A stretch of 51,916 nt of DNA from an uncultured Bacillota bacterium (GCA_905200905.1 CAJKMA010000014.1:1-51916); one strand, 5' to 3'; shown: positions 1 through 9,129, counted from the stretch's first letter. A program made the numbers and translations. Notes: a model not told the origin generated them from the sequence alone.

Positions 1-1
1 A

Positions 2-754
2 GGCGGTGTAGGTCTCTTTATTGGACTGTTTCTGGGAGTCGCCGGAAAGAAATTTGCTGTAGAGGTAGATGAAAAGGAAATTAAGATCAGAGAAGAACTT
101 CCTGGAAATAACTGTGGTGGATGCGGTTATCCGGGGTGTGACGGTCTTGCAGCGGCTATCGCAAAAGGAGAGGCACCAGTAAATGCCTGTCCAGTAGGTG
201 GAGCGGCCGCCGCAGCCAAAATAGCTGCTATTATGGGTCAGGAAGCAGGAGAAGCAGTACGAATGACTGCTTTTGTAAAATGTGCAGGTGATTGTGAACA
301 AGCAGCTCAGAATTATAATTATTCTGGAGTGAAGGATTGTAAAATGGCTGCTTTGATGCAAAATGGCGGTTCTAAAGCGTGTACTTATGGCTGCCTTGGA
401 TATGGATCCTGTGTGAAAGCCTGCAGTTTTGATGCGATTCACATTGTGAATGGCATTGCAGTAGTAGATAAGGAAAAGTGTAAGGCATGTGGTAAGTGCG
501 TGGCAGAATGCCCTAAGAAGCTCATTGAACTCATTCATTATGAGCAGAAACAGGTAGTAGCCTGCAATTCCAAAGACAAAGGAAAAGCAGTGATGGATGC
601 CTGCAAAGTGGGTTGTATTGGATGCAGAAAATGTGTGAAGGAATGTCCCCAGGAGGCCATTACTGTAGTGGATAATGTGGCACACATTGATTCCGAAAAA
701 TGCATTAACTGCGGAAAGTGCAAAGAAACCTGTCCAAGAAAAATAATTGTGTAG
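2..754 (+). CDS. rnfB: Electron transport complex subunit RnfB (5' end outside window)
   Basis: Only the C-terminal 250 residues are in the window; the reading frame is open from the first bases. RnfB is the ferredoxin-accepting, iron-sulfur-rich subunit of the membrane Rnf complex, which couples ferredoxin oxidation and NAD reduction to ion pumping. The visible part starts with the end of a membrane helix, then the RnfB-type cluster with Cys at in-window residues 38, 41, 46 and 63 (CGGCGYPGC, then ACPVGG). Further Cys-rich ferredoxin motifs follow, such as CKACGKCVAECP, CIGCRKCVKECP and CINCGKCKETCP. The many clusters fit clostridial RnfB. It is followed by a terminator, so it is probably the last gene of an rnf operon. 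An ATG at 233 is internal and not the start. Confidence 0.95.
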   Translation, partial: GGVGLFIGLFLGVAGKKFAVEVDEKEIKIREELPGNNCGGCGYPGCDGLAAAIAKGEAPVNACPVGGAAAAAKIAAIMGQEAGEAVRMTAFVKCAGDCEQAAQNYNYSGVKDCKMAALMQNGGSKACTYGCLGYGSCVKACSFDAIHIVNGIAVVDKEKCKACGKCVAECPKKLIELIHYEQKQVVACNSKDKGKAVMDACKVGCIGCRKCVKECPQEAITVVDNVAHIDSEKCINCGKCKETCPRKIIV

Positions 755-813
755 GTACATAGGAAGTAATAGAGAGTTCTTGTATGAAATAATGACATCA
801 AGGAAACTTTTAT

Positions 814-876
814 AAGAGCTGTGGTGTGGAACTGCGATCAGGAATATTTATGCGGTTCCAGCTACGGCTCTTTTTT
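814..876 (+). terminator. Rho-independent terminator after rnfB
   Basis: A long imperfect hairpin pairs AAGAGCTGTGGTGTGGAAC-side bases with GTTCCAGCTACGGCTCTT-side bases, with several G-U pairs, and runs into a T tract at 871-876. It closes the rnf operon before the next gene. Confidence 0.8.
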
Positions 877-958
877 ACGAACACATATTTGCATTTTTCT
901 TCATCCTATGATAAGATAAATCACAGTCAACCAGACAATTCACAAAAAGGAGTATTTT

Positions 959-1333
959 ATGAAGAAAAAGGACGTACTGCTCATAGGTAGTGTTGTGATT
1001 CTGGCTGCGCTGTTCTGGTTCGTGCCAAGAATGATTGGGATGTTTCACCAGGAGGAAAAACTGCAGCTTCGGATTACAGTTGCAGGAAAGGAATATGGAA
1101 CTTATGCTCTAGAAAAAGAACAGACCATTGAAATACAAGATACGAATGTGTGTGAAATCAAAGATGGAAAGGTAAGTATGATTTCAGCCCAATGTCCAGA
1201 TCAATTGTGCAGAAGGCAGGGGCCTATTCACAGACAGGGAGAAACCATTGTCTGTCTGCCTAATAGGGTAGTACTAGAAATAAAAGGAACTGGGGAACAG
1301 GCAGAAGTGCCCCTAGATGCCACAGTGAATTAG
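959..1333 (+). CDS. NusG domain II-containing membrane-anchored protein
   Basis: A 124-residue protein with one N-terminal membrane anchor (about residues 6-26) followed by a small extracytoplasmic beta-rich domain that matches the stand-alone NusG_II family as I know it. The domain carries CPDQLC followed about 20 residues later by a third Cys in IVCLPNRV, a pattern typical of this family. The start ATG follows AAAAGGAG. It is 10 bases upstream of the Gx-type membrane protein and next to rnfB; this trio recurs in anaerobes, so a role linked to Rnf or redox cofactor assembly is possible, but no function is established from the sequence. Confidence 0.8.
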   Translation: MKKKDVLLIGSVVILAALFWFVPRMIGMFHQEEKLQLRITVAGKEYGTYALEKEQTIEIQDTNVCEIKDGKVSMISAQCPDQLCRRQGPIHRQGETIVCLPNRVVLEIKGTGEQAEVPLDATVN

Positions 1334-1342
1334 AGGAATTTT

Positions 1343-1849
1343 ATGAATCAAAATATGAGAATCAGAAAGCTTGCCTGGATGGGGCTGTTGGCTTCTCTAG
1401 CGATTATTTTTGGATATGTAGAGATGTTATTTCCTGTTTTTGTCAGTATTCCGGGAATCAAATTAGGACTTGCCAATTTAGTGACGGTGTTTCTTCTGTA
1501 TACTTGCACTTATAAGGAAGCTGGAATTGTTTCTGTTATCCGTATTGTGGTTATTGGATTTTTATTTGGAAATCTGTTTTCCATTTTGTTTAGTCTAGCA
1601 GGAGCAGGTCTTAGCCTTGCTTGTATGACTATAGCGAAGAAATATAAGGATTTTTCTGTGATAGGAGTCAGTATTCTTGGAGGCATCACACATAATCTGG
1701 GACAAATTGTGATTGCAGCTTTGGTAGTGGAGAATGTGAATCTTTTTTACTATCTTCCGGCTCTTATGATAGCCGGGTTAGTGACTGGCTTGCTTATTGG
1801 CATTGTTACTGGAGAGATTCTAAAAAGAGCTTCTATAAAGATAAGATGA
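1343..1849 (+). CDS. Gx transporter family / heptaprenyl diphosphate synthase component I-like membrane protein
   Basis: A 168-residue, very hydrophobic protein with about five membrane segments. The signature stretch around residues 33-50 (GIKLGLANLVTVFLLY) and a second one around THNLGQIV fit the Hpre_diP_synt_I / Gx transporter family, an ECF-S-like fold. The historical name suggests isoprenoid synthesis, but the topology looks like a small-molecule transporter component, and the substrate is unknown. It follows the NusG-II gene by 10 bases with GAGG before the ATG, so the two are probably co-transcribed. Confidence 0.8.
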   Translation: MNQNMRIRKLAWMGLLASLAIIFGYVEMLFPVFVSIPGIKLGLANLVTVFLLYTCTYKEAGIVSVIRIVVIGFLFGNLFSILFSLAGAGLSLACMTIAKKYKDFSVIGVSILGGITHNLGQIVIAALVVENVNLFYYLPALMIAGLVTGLLIGIVTGEILKRASIKIR

Positions 1850-1865
1850 GAAGAGAGGAAACAGG

Positions 1866-2477
1866 ATGATTGCGTATATAAAAGGCAAAGTAGCGGAAAT
1901 ACTGGAAGATAGGGTGATTTTGGAGGCTGGTGCCATGGGGTATAATCTCTTCATGCCTATGGCAAGTGCAGAAGCGGTTCTAAAAAGAGGCGATGAAGTG
2001 AAGCTCTATACCCATTTGCATGTGCGGGAAGATGTCATGCAGCTTTTTGGATTTCTTACAAAAGATGATTTGCACACCTTTCAGCTACTTTTAGGGGTAA
2101 ATGGAATCGGGCCCAAAGCGGCTCTTGGGATTTTGTCTGGGCTTACAGCAGATGAATTGCGTTTTGCTGTGTTGTCTGAAGATGTAAAGACCATATCCAA
2201 AGCCCCAGGAGTTGGGAAGAAAACAGCCCAAAAGCTGATTTTAGAACTAAAGGATAAGATGGATCTTCAGGAAGCCTTTGATTTAAAAACACAGCATGTA
2301 CAGGAAGCACAGGGAGATATGGCAGATTTATCCGATGCTAGAAGAGAGGCAGTGGAAGCATTGACTGCCCTGGGATACTCAGGAGCAGATGCCCTAAAGG
2401 CAGTGAAAAGAGTAGAGATGACTTCTGGTATGGATGTGGAGACTCTGCTGAAGGCAGCTTTGAAAAATTTATTTTAG
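1866..2477 (+). CDS. ruvA: Holliday junction branch migration complex subunit RuvA
   Basis: RuvA (203 residues, usual size) binds four-way DNA junctions as a tetramer and loads the RuvB motor. The N-terminal OB domain begins MIAYIKGKVAEI; two helix-hairpin-helix motifs follow (LLGVNGIGPKAALGIL and APGVGKKTAQKLILEL). A C-terminal domain III around residues 155-203, which contacts RuvB, ends ALKNLF. An AGGAAACAGG ribosome site precedes the ATG. It is 21 bases upstream of ruvB, the normal operon order. Confidence 0.97.
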   Translation: MIAYIKGKVAEILEDRVILEAGAMGYNLFMPMASAEAVLKRGDEVKLYTHLHVREDVMQLFGFLTKDDLHTFQLLLGVNGIGPKAALGILSGLTADELRFAVLSEDVKTISKAPGVGKKTAQKLILELKDKMDLQEAFDLKTQHVQEAQGDMADLSDARREAVEALTALGYSGADALKAVKRVEMTSGMDVETLLKAALKNLF

Positions 2478-2498
2478 GACTGCCAGGAAGGATAGCGC

Positions 2499-3488
2499 AT
2501 GGAGAGAAGAATTATTACAACAGATGTGATGGAAGAGGATTTGCGTACAGAAGGAAATCTGCGTCCACAGTATTTGGAAGATTACATTGGGCAGGAAAAG
2601 GCAAAAGGAAATCTGAAGATTTATATTGAAGCAGCAAAACAGCGAGGGGATGCCCTGGATCATGTGTTGTTCTATGGCCCTCCAGGGCTTGGGAAAACGA
2701 CTCTGGCAGGTATTATTGCTAATGAAATGGGAGTACATATGAAGGTGACCAGTGGTCCGGCTATTGAGAAACCAGGAGAAATGGCTGCAATTTTAAATAG
2801 TCTTCAGGAAAATGATGTACTTTTTGTAGATGAAATCCATCGTTTAAATCGCCAGGTAGAAGAAGTATTATATCCTGCTATGGAGGATTATGCCATTGAT
2901 ATTATGATTGGAAAAGGGGCAACAGCCCGATCTATTCGTTTGGATTTGCCTAAATTTACTTTGGTAGGAGCTACCACTAGGGCAGGACTTCTTACTGCAC
3001 CCTTGCGGGATCGCTTTGGTGTGGTACACCATTTGGAATTTTATACAGAGCAGGAGTTACAGACTATTATTCTTCATTCGGCCAAGGTGTTAGGCGTGGA
3101 AGCAGACGCGGCAGGAGCCCTGGAAATGGCCAAGCGTTCCAGAGGAACCCCACGTCTGGCTAATCGTTTGTTAAAAAGAGTAAGGGATTTTGCTCAGGTG
3201 AAATATGATGGAAGGATTACAAAAGAAGTAGCAGATTTTGCTATGGATTTGTTGGAGGTAGATAAGTACGGGCTGGATCAAACGGATCGTTTGTTGCTTA
3301 CCACGATTATAGAGAAATTTTCCGGCGGTCCGGTGGGACTAGATACTTTAGCGGCTGCCATTGGTGAGGATGCGGGAACCATAGAGGATGTGTATGAGCC
3401 CTATCTGATTAAAAACGGATTTCTCCTTAGAACCCCGAGAGGAAGAGCCGTAACAGAATTGACCTATCATCATCTGGGGATAAAATAA
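2499..3488 (+). CDS. ruvB: Holliday junction branch migration DNA helicase RuvB
   Basis: AAA+ ATPase ring motor of RuvAB (329 residues). Walker A GPPGLGKT lies at residues 60-67 and Walker B DEIH at 111-114. The GATTRAGLL segment near residues 157-165 holds the sensor/arginine region, and a C-terminal winged-helix DNA-binding domain ends with RTPRGRAVTELTYHHLG. Together with ruvA it processes Holliday junctions in recombination and repair. No ruvC is nearby; in Firmicutes RecU, found here at 31.4 kb, takes that role. Confidence 0.97.
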   Translation: MERRIITTDVMEEDLRTEGNLRPQYLEDYIGQEKAKGNLKIYIEAAKQRGDALDHVLFYGPPGLGKTTLAGIIANEMGVHMKVTSGPAIEKPGEMAAILNSLQENDVLFVDEIHRLNRQVEEVLYPAMEDYAIDIMIGKGATARSIRLDLPKFTLVGATTRAGLLTAPLRDRFGVVHHLEFYTEQELQTIILHSAKVLGVEADAAGALEMAKRSRGTPRLANRLLKRVRDFAQVKYDGRITKEVADFAMDLLEVDKYGLDQTDRLLLTTIIEKFSGGPVGLDTLAAAIGEDAGTIEDVYEPYLIKNGFLLRTPRGRAVTELTYHHLGIK

Positions 3489-3491
3489 TAG

Positions 3492-3519
3492 TTGTTTTTC
3501 CTGAAATTTCGATTATAAT
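3492..3519 (+). promoter_or_regulatory. Candidate sigma-A promoter for zapA
   Basis: TTGTTT at 3492-3497, a 16-base spacer and a perfect TATAAT at 3514-3519 sit in the 69-base gap before zapA. Confidence 0.5.
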
Positions 3520-3557
3520 AGACAATAGGAACGTAAGAAAAAGGTGGGAGGAACCAG

Positions 3558-3965
3558 ATGGCAGTGAAAAATATAACCCAGGTATTAATTGGGGGAAAGA
3601 TTATCACATTAAGCGGTTATGAAAGTGAAGAATACCTTCAAAAGGTTGCAAATTATATGAACAGTAAACTGACAGAACTAAGCCAAATACCGGGCTATAG
3701 CAGACAGGCCCAGGAGACAAGACATACATTGCTGAGTCTAAACATTGCAGATGACTATTTTAAGGCGAAAAGACAGGCTGAAATGTTCGAGGAGGATTTA
3801 GAGGCCAAAGACCGTGAAATGTATGATTTAAAACATGATTTAATTAATGGTCAGGTAGAGCTGGAACGCGCCAAAAAAGAAGCAGAAGAAAATGCCAGAC
3901 AGGTACAAACCCTTAGGGATAAAATTGCAGAGCTGGAGAAAGAGTTAGAAGAATTATTAAATTAA
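3558..3965 (+). CDS. zapA: Cell division protein ZapA
   Basis: A 135-residue protein whose N-terminal half matches ZapA: a beta-strand pair (VLIGGKIITLSGYESEEYLQ), then a long helix with HTLLSLNIADDYFK. The C-terminal half, from about residue 75, is a charged coiled coil ending KELEELLN. ZapA bundles FtsZ filaments at the division septum. The extended coiled-coil tail is common in clostridial members. GGGAGG precedes the ATG, and a promoter is visible upstream. Confidence 0.88.
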   Translation: MAVKNITQVLIGGKIITLSGYESEEYLQKVANYMNSKLTELSQIPGYSRQAQETRHTLLSLNIADDYFKAKRQAEMFEEDLEAKDREMYDLKHDLINGQVELERAKKEAEENARQVQTLRDKIAELEKELEELLN

Positions 3966-3980
3966 GGAAGAGATAACAAG

Positions 3981-4020
3981 TGGGGTGGGCAGAGATTGTT
4001 ACGCCCCATTTCTGTTTTTA
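3981..4020 (+). terminator. Hairpin between zapA and the U32 gene, possible weak terminator
   Basis: TGGGGTG (3981-3987) pairs with CGCCCCA (4002-4008) and is followed by the T-rich TTTCTGTTTTT. It lies directly before the ribosome site of the next gene and may partly attenuate read-through. Confidence 0.5.
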
Positions 4021-4035
4021 AAAGGAAAAGAGTGT

Positions 4036-6231
4036 ATGAAATCAGAATTACTTGCGCCGGCAGGATCTTATGAGGGTCTGCAGGCAGTGATAAAGGCAGG
4101 GGCAGATGCGGTCTATATAGGTGGCCGCATGTTTGGTGCCAGAGCCTATGCAAAAAATCCAGAGCAGGATGAAATGTTGGAGGCGATTGACTATGCCCAT
4201 CTTCATGGAAAGAAAATTTATCTTACCGTCAATACGCTGCTGAAGAATCAAGAACTTCAGAGAGAATTGTATGATTTTCTAGCGCCTTATTATGCTCAGG
4301 GGCTGGATGCAGTGATTGTCCAGGATTTCGGAGTCCTGTCTTTTATAAAGCGAGAATTTCCAGAGCTGTCCATCCATGCCAGTACACAAATGGCTATTAC
4401 AGGGCCTTATGGAACTAGGCTTATGCAGGAAGCAGGAGTCTCCAGAATTGTGACAGCAAGAGAATTATCACTGAAGGAGATTCAGAAGATTTACCAGGAG
4501 ACAGGAATGGAAATCGAAAGTTTCGTTCATGGCGCTTTGTGCTATTGCTATTCTGGTATGTGTCTTTTTAGTAGTATGTTGGGAGGAAGGAGTGGAAACA
4601 GAGGGCGATGCGCCCAGCCATGCCGTCTTCCTTATACAGCCTATGAAAAAGGAAAGCAAATAAGCGGAAAAGATGGTGCTTATTTATTAAGTCCGAAGGA
4701 CATGTGTACAGTAGAAATTTTGCCAAAGCTTTTGGAAGCGGGAGTTTATTCTCTGAAAATTGAGGGAAGGATGAAGCGTCCGGAATATGCAGCAGGAGTT
4801 ACAGCTATTTACCGCAAATATCTAGACTTGTATGAGAAACATCCAAAAGCCTATCAAGTGGAAAAAGAAGATTTGCAGGAGCTTCTTGATTTGTATCAGA
4901 GAGATGGTTTTAATAGAGGCTATTATGAGATGCATAATGGAAAAACCATGATGGCAGTATACAATCAAAAGGAACAGGATCGGAAACAAAAAATCCGAAC
5001 CACCAGAAATGAAGAATTGTTCAAAAGATTGAAGAAGCAGTATCTGGATACCAAGTTGCAGGAAGCGATTACAGGAACTTTGGTGCTTTGTGCAGATACC
5101 CCAGCAGTCTTGGATTTGGAATTTCAGGATGTACAGGTGCAGGTTTTAGGGGAGACAGTAGAAAAGGCCCAAAAACAGCCTCTTACTGAGGAACGTGTGA
5201 AAAAGCAGATGGAAAAAACAGGACAGACCCCTTTTGTTTTTACGCAGTTAGAGGTGATTACGGATGAGGCGGGCTTTCTTCCTATGCAGAGTTTAAATGA
5301 ATTAAGAAGAGCTGGATTGGAAAAATTGGAAACAGCTTATTTGTCTCAGTACAGGAGACAATTGCCAAAACGTTCTTCAAGAAAAGTGGAAACAGAGAAG
5401 AATACGAATTACGCTGCTATACAACAAAAGCTGTATGCATCTGTGGAAACAAGAGAGCAGTGGGAAGAAGTGCTGAAGGAACCAGGCATTGACGGTATTT
5501 ATGTTAGTATGTCTCTGTTTTCCGAAAAAACCTTTTTATCAGAAGTTTTTGAGGCAGTAGAAGAGGCTAGCAAAAGAGAAAAGGAATGTTTTCTTACGTT
5601 GCCTTATGTGCTGCGAGAAGGAAAAATGGATGGTAAGGAAGCAGAAATTCAGAAAATTGCCCAAAAAGTCGATGGATTTCTAGTGCGGAATCTGGAGGAG
5701 CTTGGTTATCTGAGAGATTTAGGGCTTATCCAGAAGGCCATAGGTGATTATTCTCTGTATAGTTTTAATGACGAAAGCCAGAGATTTCTTATGGATGAAG
5801 GAATGAAAAGAACTACAGTACCTTTAGAGCTAAATGGAAAGGAACTTTTCAATAAAGATTGTGGGGACAGTGAAATGATTATTTATGGATATTACCCCAT
5901 GATGATTTCAGCCCAATGTATCAAGAAAACATGTGGAACCTGTGACCATCAGTCTAAGACCATACAGCTCAAGGACCGATATGGAAATTCCTTTGCAGTG
6001 AAAAGTGATTGTCAGTTCTGTTATTCTGTTATTTACAATAGCGTGCCTACGGGGCTTTTGGAAGAACTAGAACAAATCCAAGCATTGAAGGTAGCTTCTG
6101 TAAGGATGAATTTTACCTGGGAAAACAGGGAGGAGACCAGAAAGATTTTAGATCTTTTTGTGGAAAAAAAGAAAAAGACGGGGAAAATGCCGGTATTTAC
6201 CAAAGGGCATTTTAAACGTGGTGTAGAGTAG
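4036..6231 (+). CDS. U32 family peptidase-type protein (RlhA-like, with C-terminal extension)
   Basis: A 731-residue U32 protein. The N-terminus ELLAPAGSYEGLQAVIKAG is the usual U32 barrel start. The family signature near residues 160-200 reads FVHGALCYCYSGMCLFSS, followed by GRCAQPCR, giving the Cys set that in characterised relatives binds a 4Fe-4S cluster. A second Cys-rich zone near the C-terminus (CGTCDHQ, DCQFC) is typical of the long form. Characterised long relatives hydroxylate 23S rRNA (RlhA) rather than cleave protein, so an RNA-modification role is more likely than collagenase activity. I chose ATG 4036, which follows AAAGGAAAAG. The longer frame from a GTG at 3985 would start inside the upstream hairpin. 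Confidence 0.85.
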   Translation: MKSELLAPAGSYEGLQAVIKAGADAVYIGGRMFGARAYAKNPEQDEMLEAIDYAHLHGKKIYLTVNTLLKNQELQRELYDFLAPYYAQGLDAVIVQDFGVLSFIKREFPELSIHASTQMAITGPYGTRLMQEAGVSRIVTARELSLKEIQKIYQETGMEIESFVHGALCYCYSGMCLFSSMLGGRSGNRGRCAQPCRLPYTAYEKGKQISGKDGAYLLSPKDMCTVEILPKLLEAGVYSLKIEGRMKRPEYAAGVTAIYRKYLDLYEKHPKAYQVEKEDLQELLDLYQRDGFNRGYYEMHNGKTMMAVYNQKEQDRKQKIRTTRNEELFKRLKKQYLDTKLQEAITGTLVLCADTPAVLDLEFQDVQVQVLGETVEKAQKQPLTEERVKKQMEKTGQTPFVFTQLEVITDEAGFLPMQSLNELRRAGLEKLETAYLSQYRRQLPKRSSRKVETEKNTNYAAIQQKLYASVETREQWEEVLKEPGIDGIYVSMSLFSEKTFLSEVFEAVEEASKREKECFLTLPYVLREGKMDGKEAEIQKIAQKVDGFLVRNLEELGYLRDLGLIQKAIGDYSLYSFNDESQRFLMDEGMKRTTVPLELNGKELFNKDCGDSEMIIYGYYPMMISAQCIKKTCGTCDHQSKTIQLKDRYGNSFAVKSDCQFCYSVIYNSVPTGLLEELEQIQALKVASVRMNFTWENREETRKILDLFVEKKKKTGKMPVFTKGHFKRGVE

Positions 6232-6239
6232 GTGAAAAA

Positions 6240-7568
6240 GTGCTTAATATTATTATCGAACTTTCAAAATATTTATTGCTGGTTTTGATTCTTTTGTACA
6301 CTTTTGAGAGTTTTACCGTATTTAGGTACGAAGATGACTATGATAAAAGGTACATTTTAAGGAAACAGCTTTTACTGATTGTATTTATTGATTTTACTGC
6401 ATTTCTGGTTCTTTTTTTAAAAAAAGAAGAAGTGGAGATTATCTATCTGTTTGGAGCATTGCTGCTGTATTTAGTGGCTGTCCAGGCATTATACAGGCTG
6501 TTTTATAAACAGGCTTCCATTTTGCTTTTGAATCATATGTGTATGCTTTTGTCCATTGGGTTTATTATGCTCACCAGATTAGATCCTGATTCTGCGAAAA
6601 GGCAATTTTTAATTGTAGCTGCGGCTACCATGATTGCTATGATCATTCCAATTATGATTAAAAAGATGACGTTTTTAAAAAAATGGACCTGGTTTTATGC
6701 AGTAGCAGGAATGGGGCTTTTGGCGGTTGTTCTGGTGTTTGGAGATAGAGTAAATGGAGCTAAAATTAACATTAATATTGGCTCGTTTGCCTTTCAGCCT
6801 TCTGAGTTTGTGAAGATTATTTTTGTCTTTTTTGTGGCTAGCAGGCTATATAAGAAGAGTGCAGGGTTTAAGGATCATGTGATTACGACTGCTGTTGCGG
6901 CTGCTTATGTGCTGATTTTGGTGCTTTCCAGGGATTTGGGAAGCGCGGTGGTATTCTTTATTACTTATGTCATTATGCTGTATGTGGCAACCAAGAATCC
7001 CTTCTATCTGTTTGCAGGTCTTGGAAGCGGTTGTGGGGCTGCAGTGATTGCCTATTTCTTGTTTGGACATGTGCGACAACGTGTAGTGGCATGGAAAACC
7101 CCCTTTTCTGTATATCAGAATGAAGGCTATCAGATTGTTCAGGGACTCTTTGCTATAGGAACAGGAGGATGGTTTGGGATGGGACTTTGTCAGGGGTCAC
7201 CGGAAATGATTCCTTTTGTAAAACAGGACTATATGTTTGCGGCTATTTGTGAGGAACTGGGAGGACTTTTTGCCATTTGCATGATTTTAATCTGCATGAG
7301 TATGTTTCTTCTGGTAGTAAATATTTCTCTTAGAATCAAGAAACGATTCTATAAGCTCATTGCACTTGGGCTTGGAACAGAATATGCATTTCAGGTATTT
7401 CTCACTATTGGGGGAGTTACAAAGTTTATTCCAATGACGGGAATCACTTTGCCTTTGGTAAGTTATGGAGGAAGCTCTGTGCTTAGTACAATTATAATGT
7501 TAGCAATTATCCAGGGACTTTATATTTTAAGAGAAGACGAGGATGAGGAAGTTGAAAAGCAAAGATAA
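6240..7568 (+). CDS. SEDS family peptidoglycan polymerase (FtsW/RodA/SpoVE type)
   Basis: A 442-residue integral membrane protein with about ten to twelve helices. SEDS hallmarks are FQPSEFVKI near residue 182, SRDLGSAVVFF, and the C-terminal GITLPLVSYGGSS. SEDS proteins polymerise lipid II glycan strands together with a class B PBP. The start is GTG at 6240, which follows TAGGTGA. It overlaps the next gene, a short class B PBP, by 26 bases, which implies coupled translation and a paired function. Whether it serves division, elongation or sporulation cannot be told from the sequence. Confidence 0.9.
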   Translation: MLNIIIELSKYLLLVLILLYTFESFTVFRYEDDYDKRYILRKQLLLIVFIDFTAFLVLFLKKEEVEIIYLFGALLLYLVAVQALYRLFYKQASILLLNHMCMLLSIGFIMLTRLDPDSAKRQFLIVAAATMIAMIIPIMIKKMTFLKKWTWFYAVAGMGLLAVVLVFGDRVNGAKININIGSFAFQPSEFVKIIFVFFVASRLYKKSAGFKDHVITTAVAAAYVLILVLSRDLGSAVVFFITYVIMLYVATKNPFYLFAGLGSGCGAAVIAYFLFGHVRQRVVAWKTPFSVYQNEGYQIVQGLFAIGTGGWFGMGLCQGSPEMIPFVKQDYMFAAICEELGGLFAICMILICMSMFLLVVNISLRIKKRFYKLIALGLGTEYAFQVFLTIGGVTKFIPMTGITLPLVSYGGSSVLSTIIMLAIIQGLYILREDEDEEVEKQR

Positions 7569-9003
7569 AAAACGAAGAAAAGCAAAACGATCCATTAATA
7601 AGGAATTTACAATTATCAGTTATTTTTTTGTATTAATCTTTCTGTCTTTGGCAGGATATATGGTATATTTTAATGTAGTGAAGAGAGAAGATGTAATTAA
7701 CAGTCCTTATAATACCAGACAGAATCAATTTCAGGAGAGGATTCTAAGAGGAAGTATTCTGTCAGCAGATGGTCAGGTTCTGGCGCGGACCGATACCGAT
7801 GGTGAGGGCAATGAAACAAGAGTCTATCCGTTTGCTAATATGTATGCACACGTAGTTGGATATGATACAAAGGGAAAAAGCGGTGTGGAATCTCTGGCCA
7901 ACTTCTCTTTGATGACTTCCCATAATAACTATGTGGATCAGGTAAAAAATGAAATTCTGGAGAAAAAGAATCCAGGAGATCATGTGGTACTTACTTTAAA
8001 TAATACCTTACAGCAGGTAGCGTACAATGCACTGGGTTCCTATAAGGGGGCTGTTGTGGTAATGGATCCTCAGACAGGAGCTGTGTTAGCTGAGGTGAGT
8101 AAACCGGATTTTAATCCGAACACAGTGGATCAAGATTGGGAGACATTGGTAAACGATGCGTCTAATAGTAGTCTCTTGAACCGGGCTACTCAGGGAGCTT
8201 ATCCTCCTGGTTCTATTTTTAAAGTAGTGGATACTTTGGCTTATCTTCGTGCCCATGGAACGATTGAAGGCTTTCAGTATACCTGTAATGGAAAAATTAC
8301 GGTGGATGGACATACGATACCATGTTTTGCAGGAGAGGTTCATGGAACAGAGGATTTTACTACAGCATTTGCTGAGTCTTGCAATACAGCATTTACGCAA
8401 ATTGGGTTAGATTTAGGTAAAGATATCTTAAATGATACAGCGGAAAGTTTATTGTTTAATTCTAAGTTGCCTATTTCTCTGGATTATCATAAAAGTAAAT
8501 TTGATTTAGGTGAAAATCCAGGAAATCCATTGCTTATGCAGACGGCGATTGGACAGGGAAATACCCTGGTATCGCCCATGCATATGGCTATGATTACCAG
8601 TGCCATTGCCAATAAGGGAAAATTAATGCAGCCTTATTACATCGAACATGTGGAGACCGTAGGTGGAAAAACAGTTGAAACTACAAAGCCGAAAGTCTAT
8701 AAAGAACTGATGACAGAGCAAGAGGCGGAAGTTCTGAAAAATCTTATGACAGAAGTAGTGAACAGGGGAACTGGCACAAAGTTGTCAGGGGAAAGTTATA
8801 CGGCAGCAGGAAAAACCGGTTCTGCGGAATATTATGGAACAGATGGAAGTGTAAAAACCCATTCCTGGTTTATTGGATTTTCTAATGTGGAAGACCCGGA
8901 TTTGGCCATTGCAGTCATTGCAGAAGGAGCAGGAACAGGAAGTAAGGTGGCTGTACCTGTGGCCCATCAGATTTTTAATGCTTATTATTATGGTGGAATG
9001 TAA
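7543..9003 (+). CDS. Class B penicillin-binding protein (peptidoglycan transpeptidase)
   Basis: A 486-residue D,D-transpeptidase with a basic cytoplasmic N-terminus and a single membrane anchor (about residues 22-44). A short pedestal domain is followed by the catalytic domain with all three active-site motifs: SIFK at 224-227, SCN at 279-281 and KTGS at 424-427. It is much shorter than PBP2/PBP3 of rods (often 600-700) and resembles the actinobacterial PbpA type that pairs with RodA. It overlaps the upstream SEDS gene by 26 bases, and is its likely cross-linking partner. Confidence 0.92.
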   Translation: MRKLKSKDKKRRKAKRSINKEFTIISYFFVLIFLSLAGYMVYFNVVKREDVINSPYNTRQNQFQERILRGSILSADGQVLARTDTDGEGNETRVYPFANMYAHVVGYDTKGKSGVESLANFSLMTSHNNYVDQVKNEILEKKNPGDHVVLTLNNTLQQVAYNALGSYKGAVVVMDPQTGAVLAEVSKPDFNPNTVDQDWETLVNDASNSSLLNRATQGAYPPGSIFKVVDTLAYLRAHGTIEGFQYTCNGKITVDGHTIPCFAGEVHGTEDFTTAFAESCNTAFTQIGLDLGKDILNDTAESLLFNSKLPISLDYHKSKFDLGENPGNPLLMQTAIGQGNTLVSPMHMAMITSAIANKGKLMQPYYIEHVETVGGKTVETTKPKVYKELMTEQEAEVLKNLMTEVVNRGTGTKLSGESYTAAGKTGSAEYYGTDGSVKTHSWFIGFSNVEDPDLAIAVIAEGAGTGSKVAVPVAHQIFNAYYYGGM

Positions 9004-9041
9004 AAAGTGCCAATTTTTCCTTGCTAAATTTGTTAATTTTG

Positions 9042-9070
9042 TTGCACATGCATGAAAAAAGAGGTATACT
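9042..9070 (+). promoter_or_regulatory. Strong sigma-A promoter for the NUDIX gene
   Basis: TTGCAC (9042-9047), a 17-base spacer and TATACT (9065-9070). A small inverted repeat, GACATG-GTAA-CATGTC (9093-9108), lies in the leader between the promoter and the ribosome site and could be a leader stem or operator. Confidence 0.7.
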
Positions 9071-9129
9071 ACCAGTAAGGAAACACAACGCGGACATGGT
9101 AACATGTCTTTAGCAGGAGGATGTGCAAA

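Noticed and set aside
9093..9108. GACATG-GTAA-CATGTC palindrome as a transcription-factor operator
   Set aside because: A single six-base inverted repeat in the leader is too little to name an operator; it is noted only in the promoter entry.
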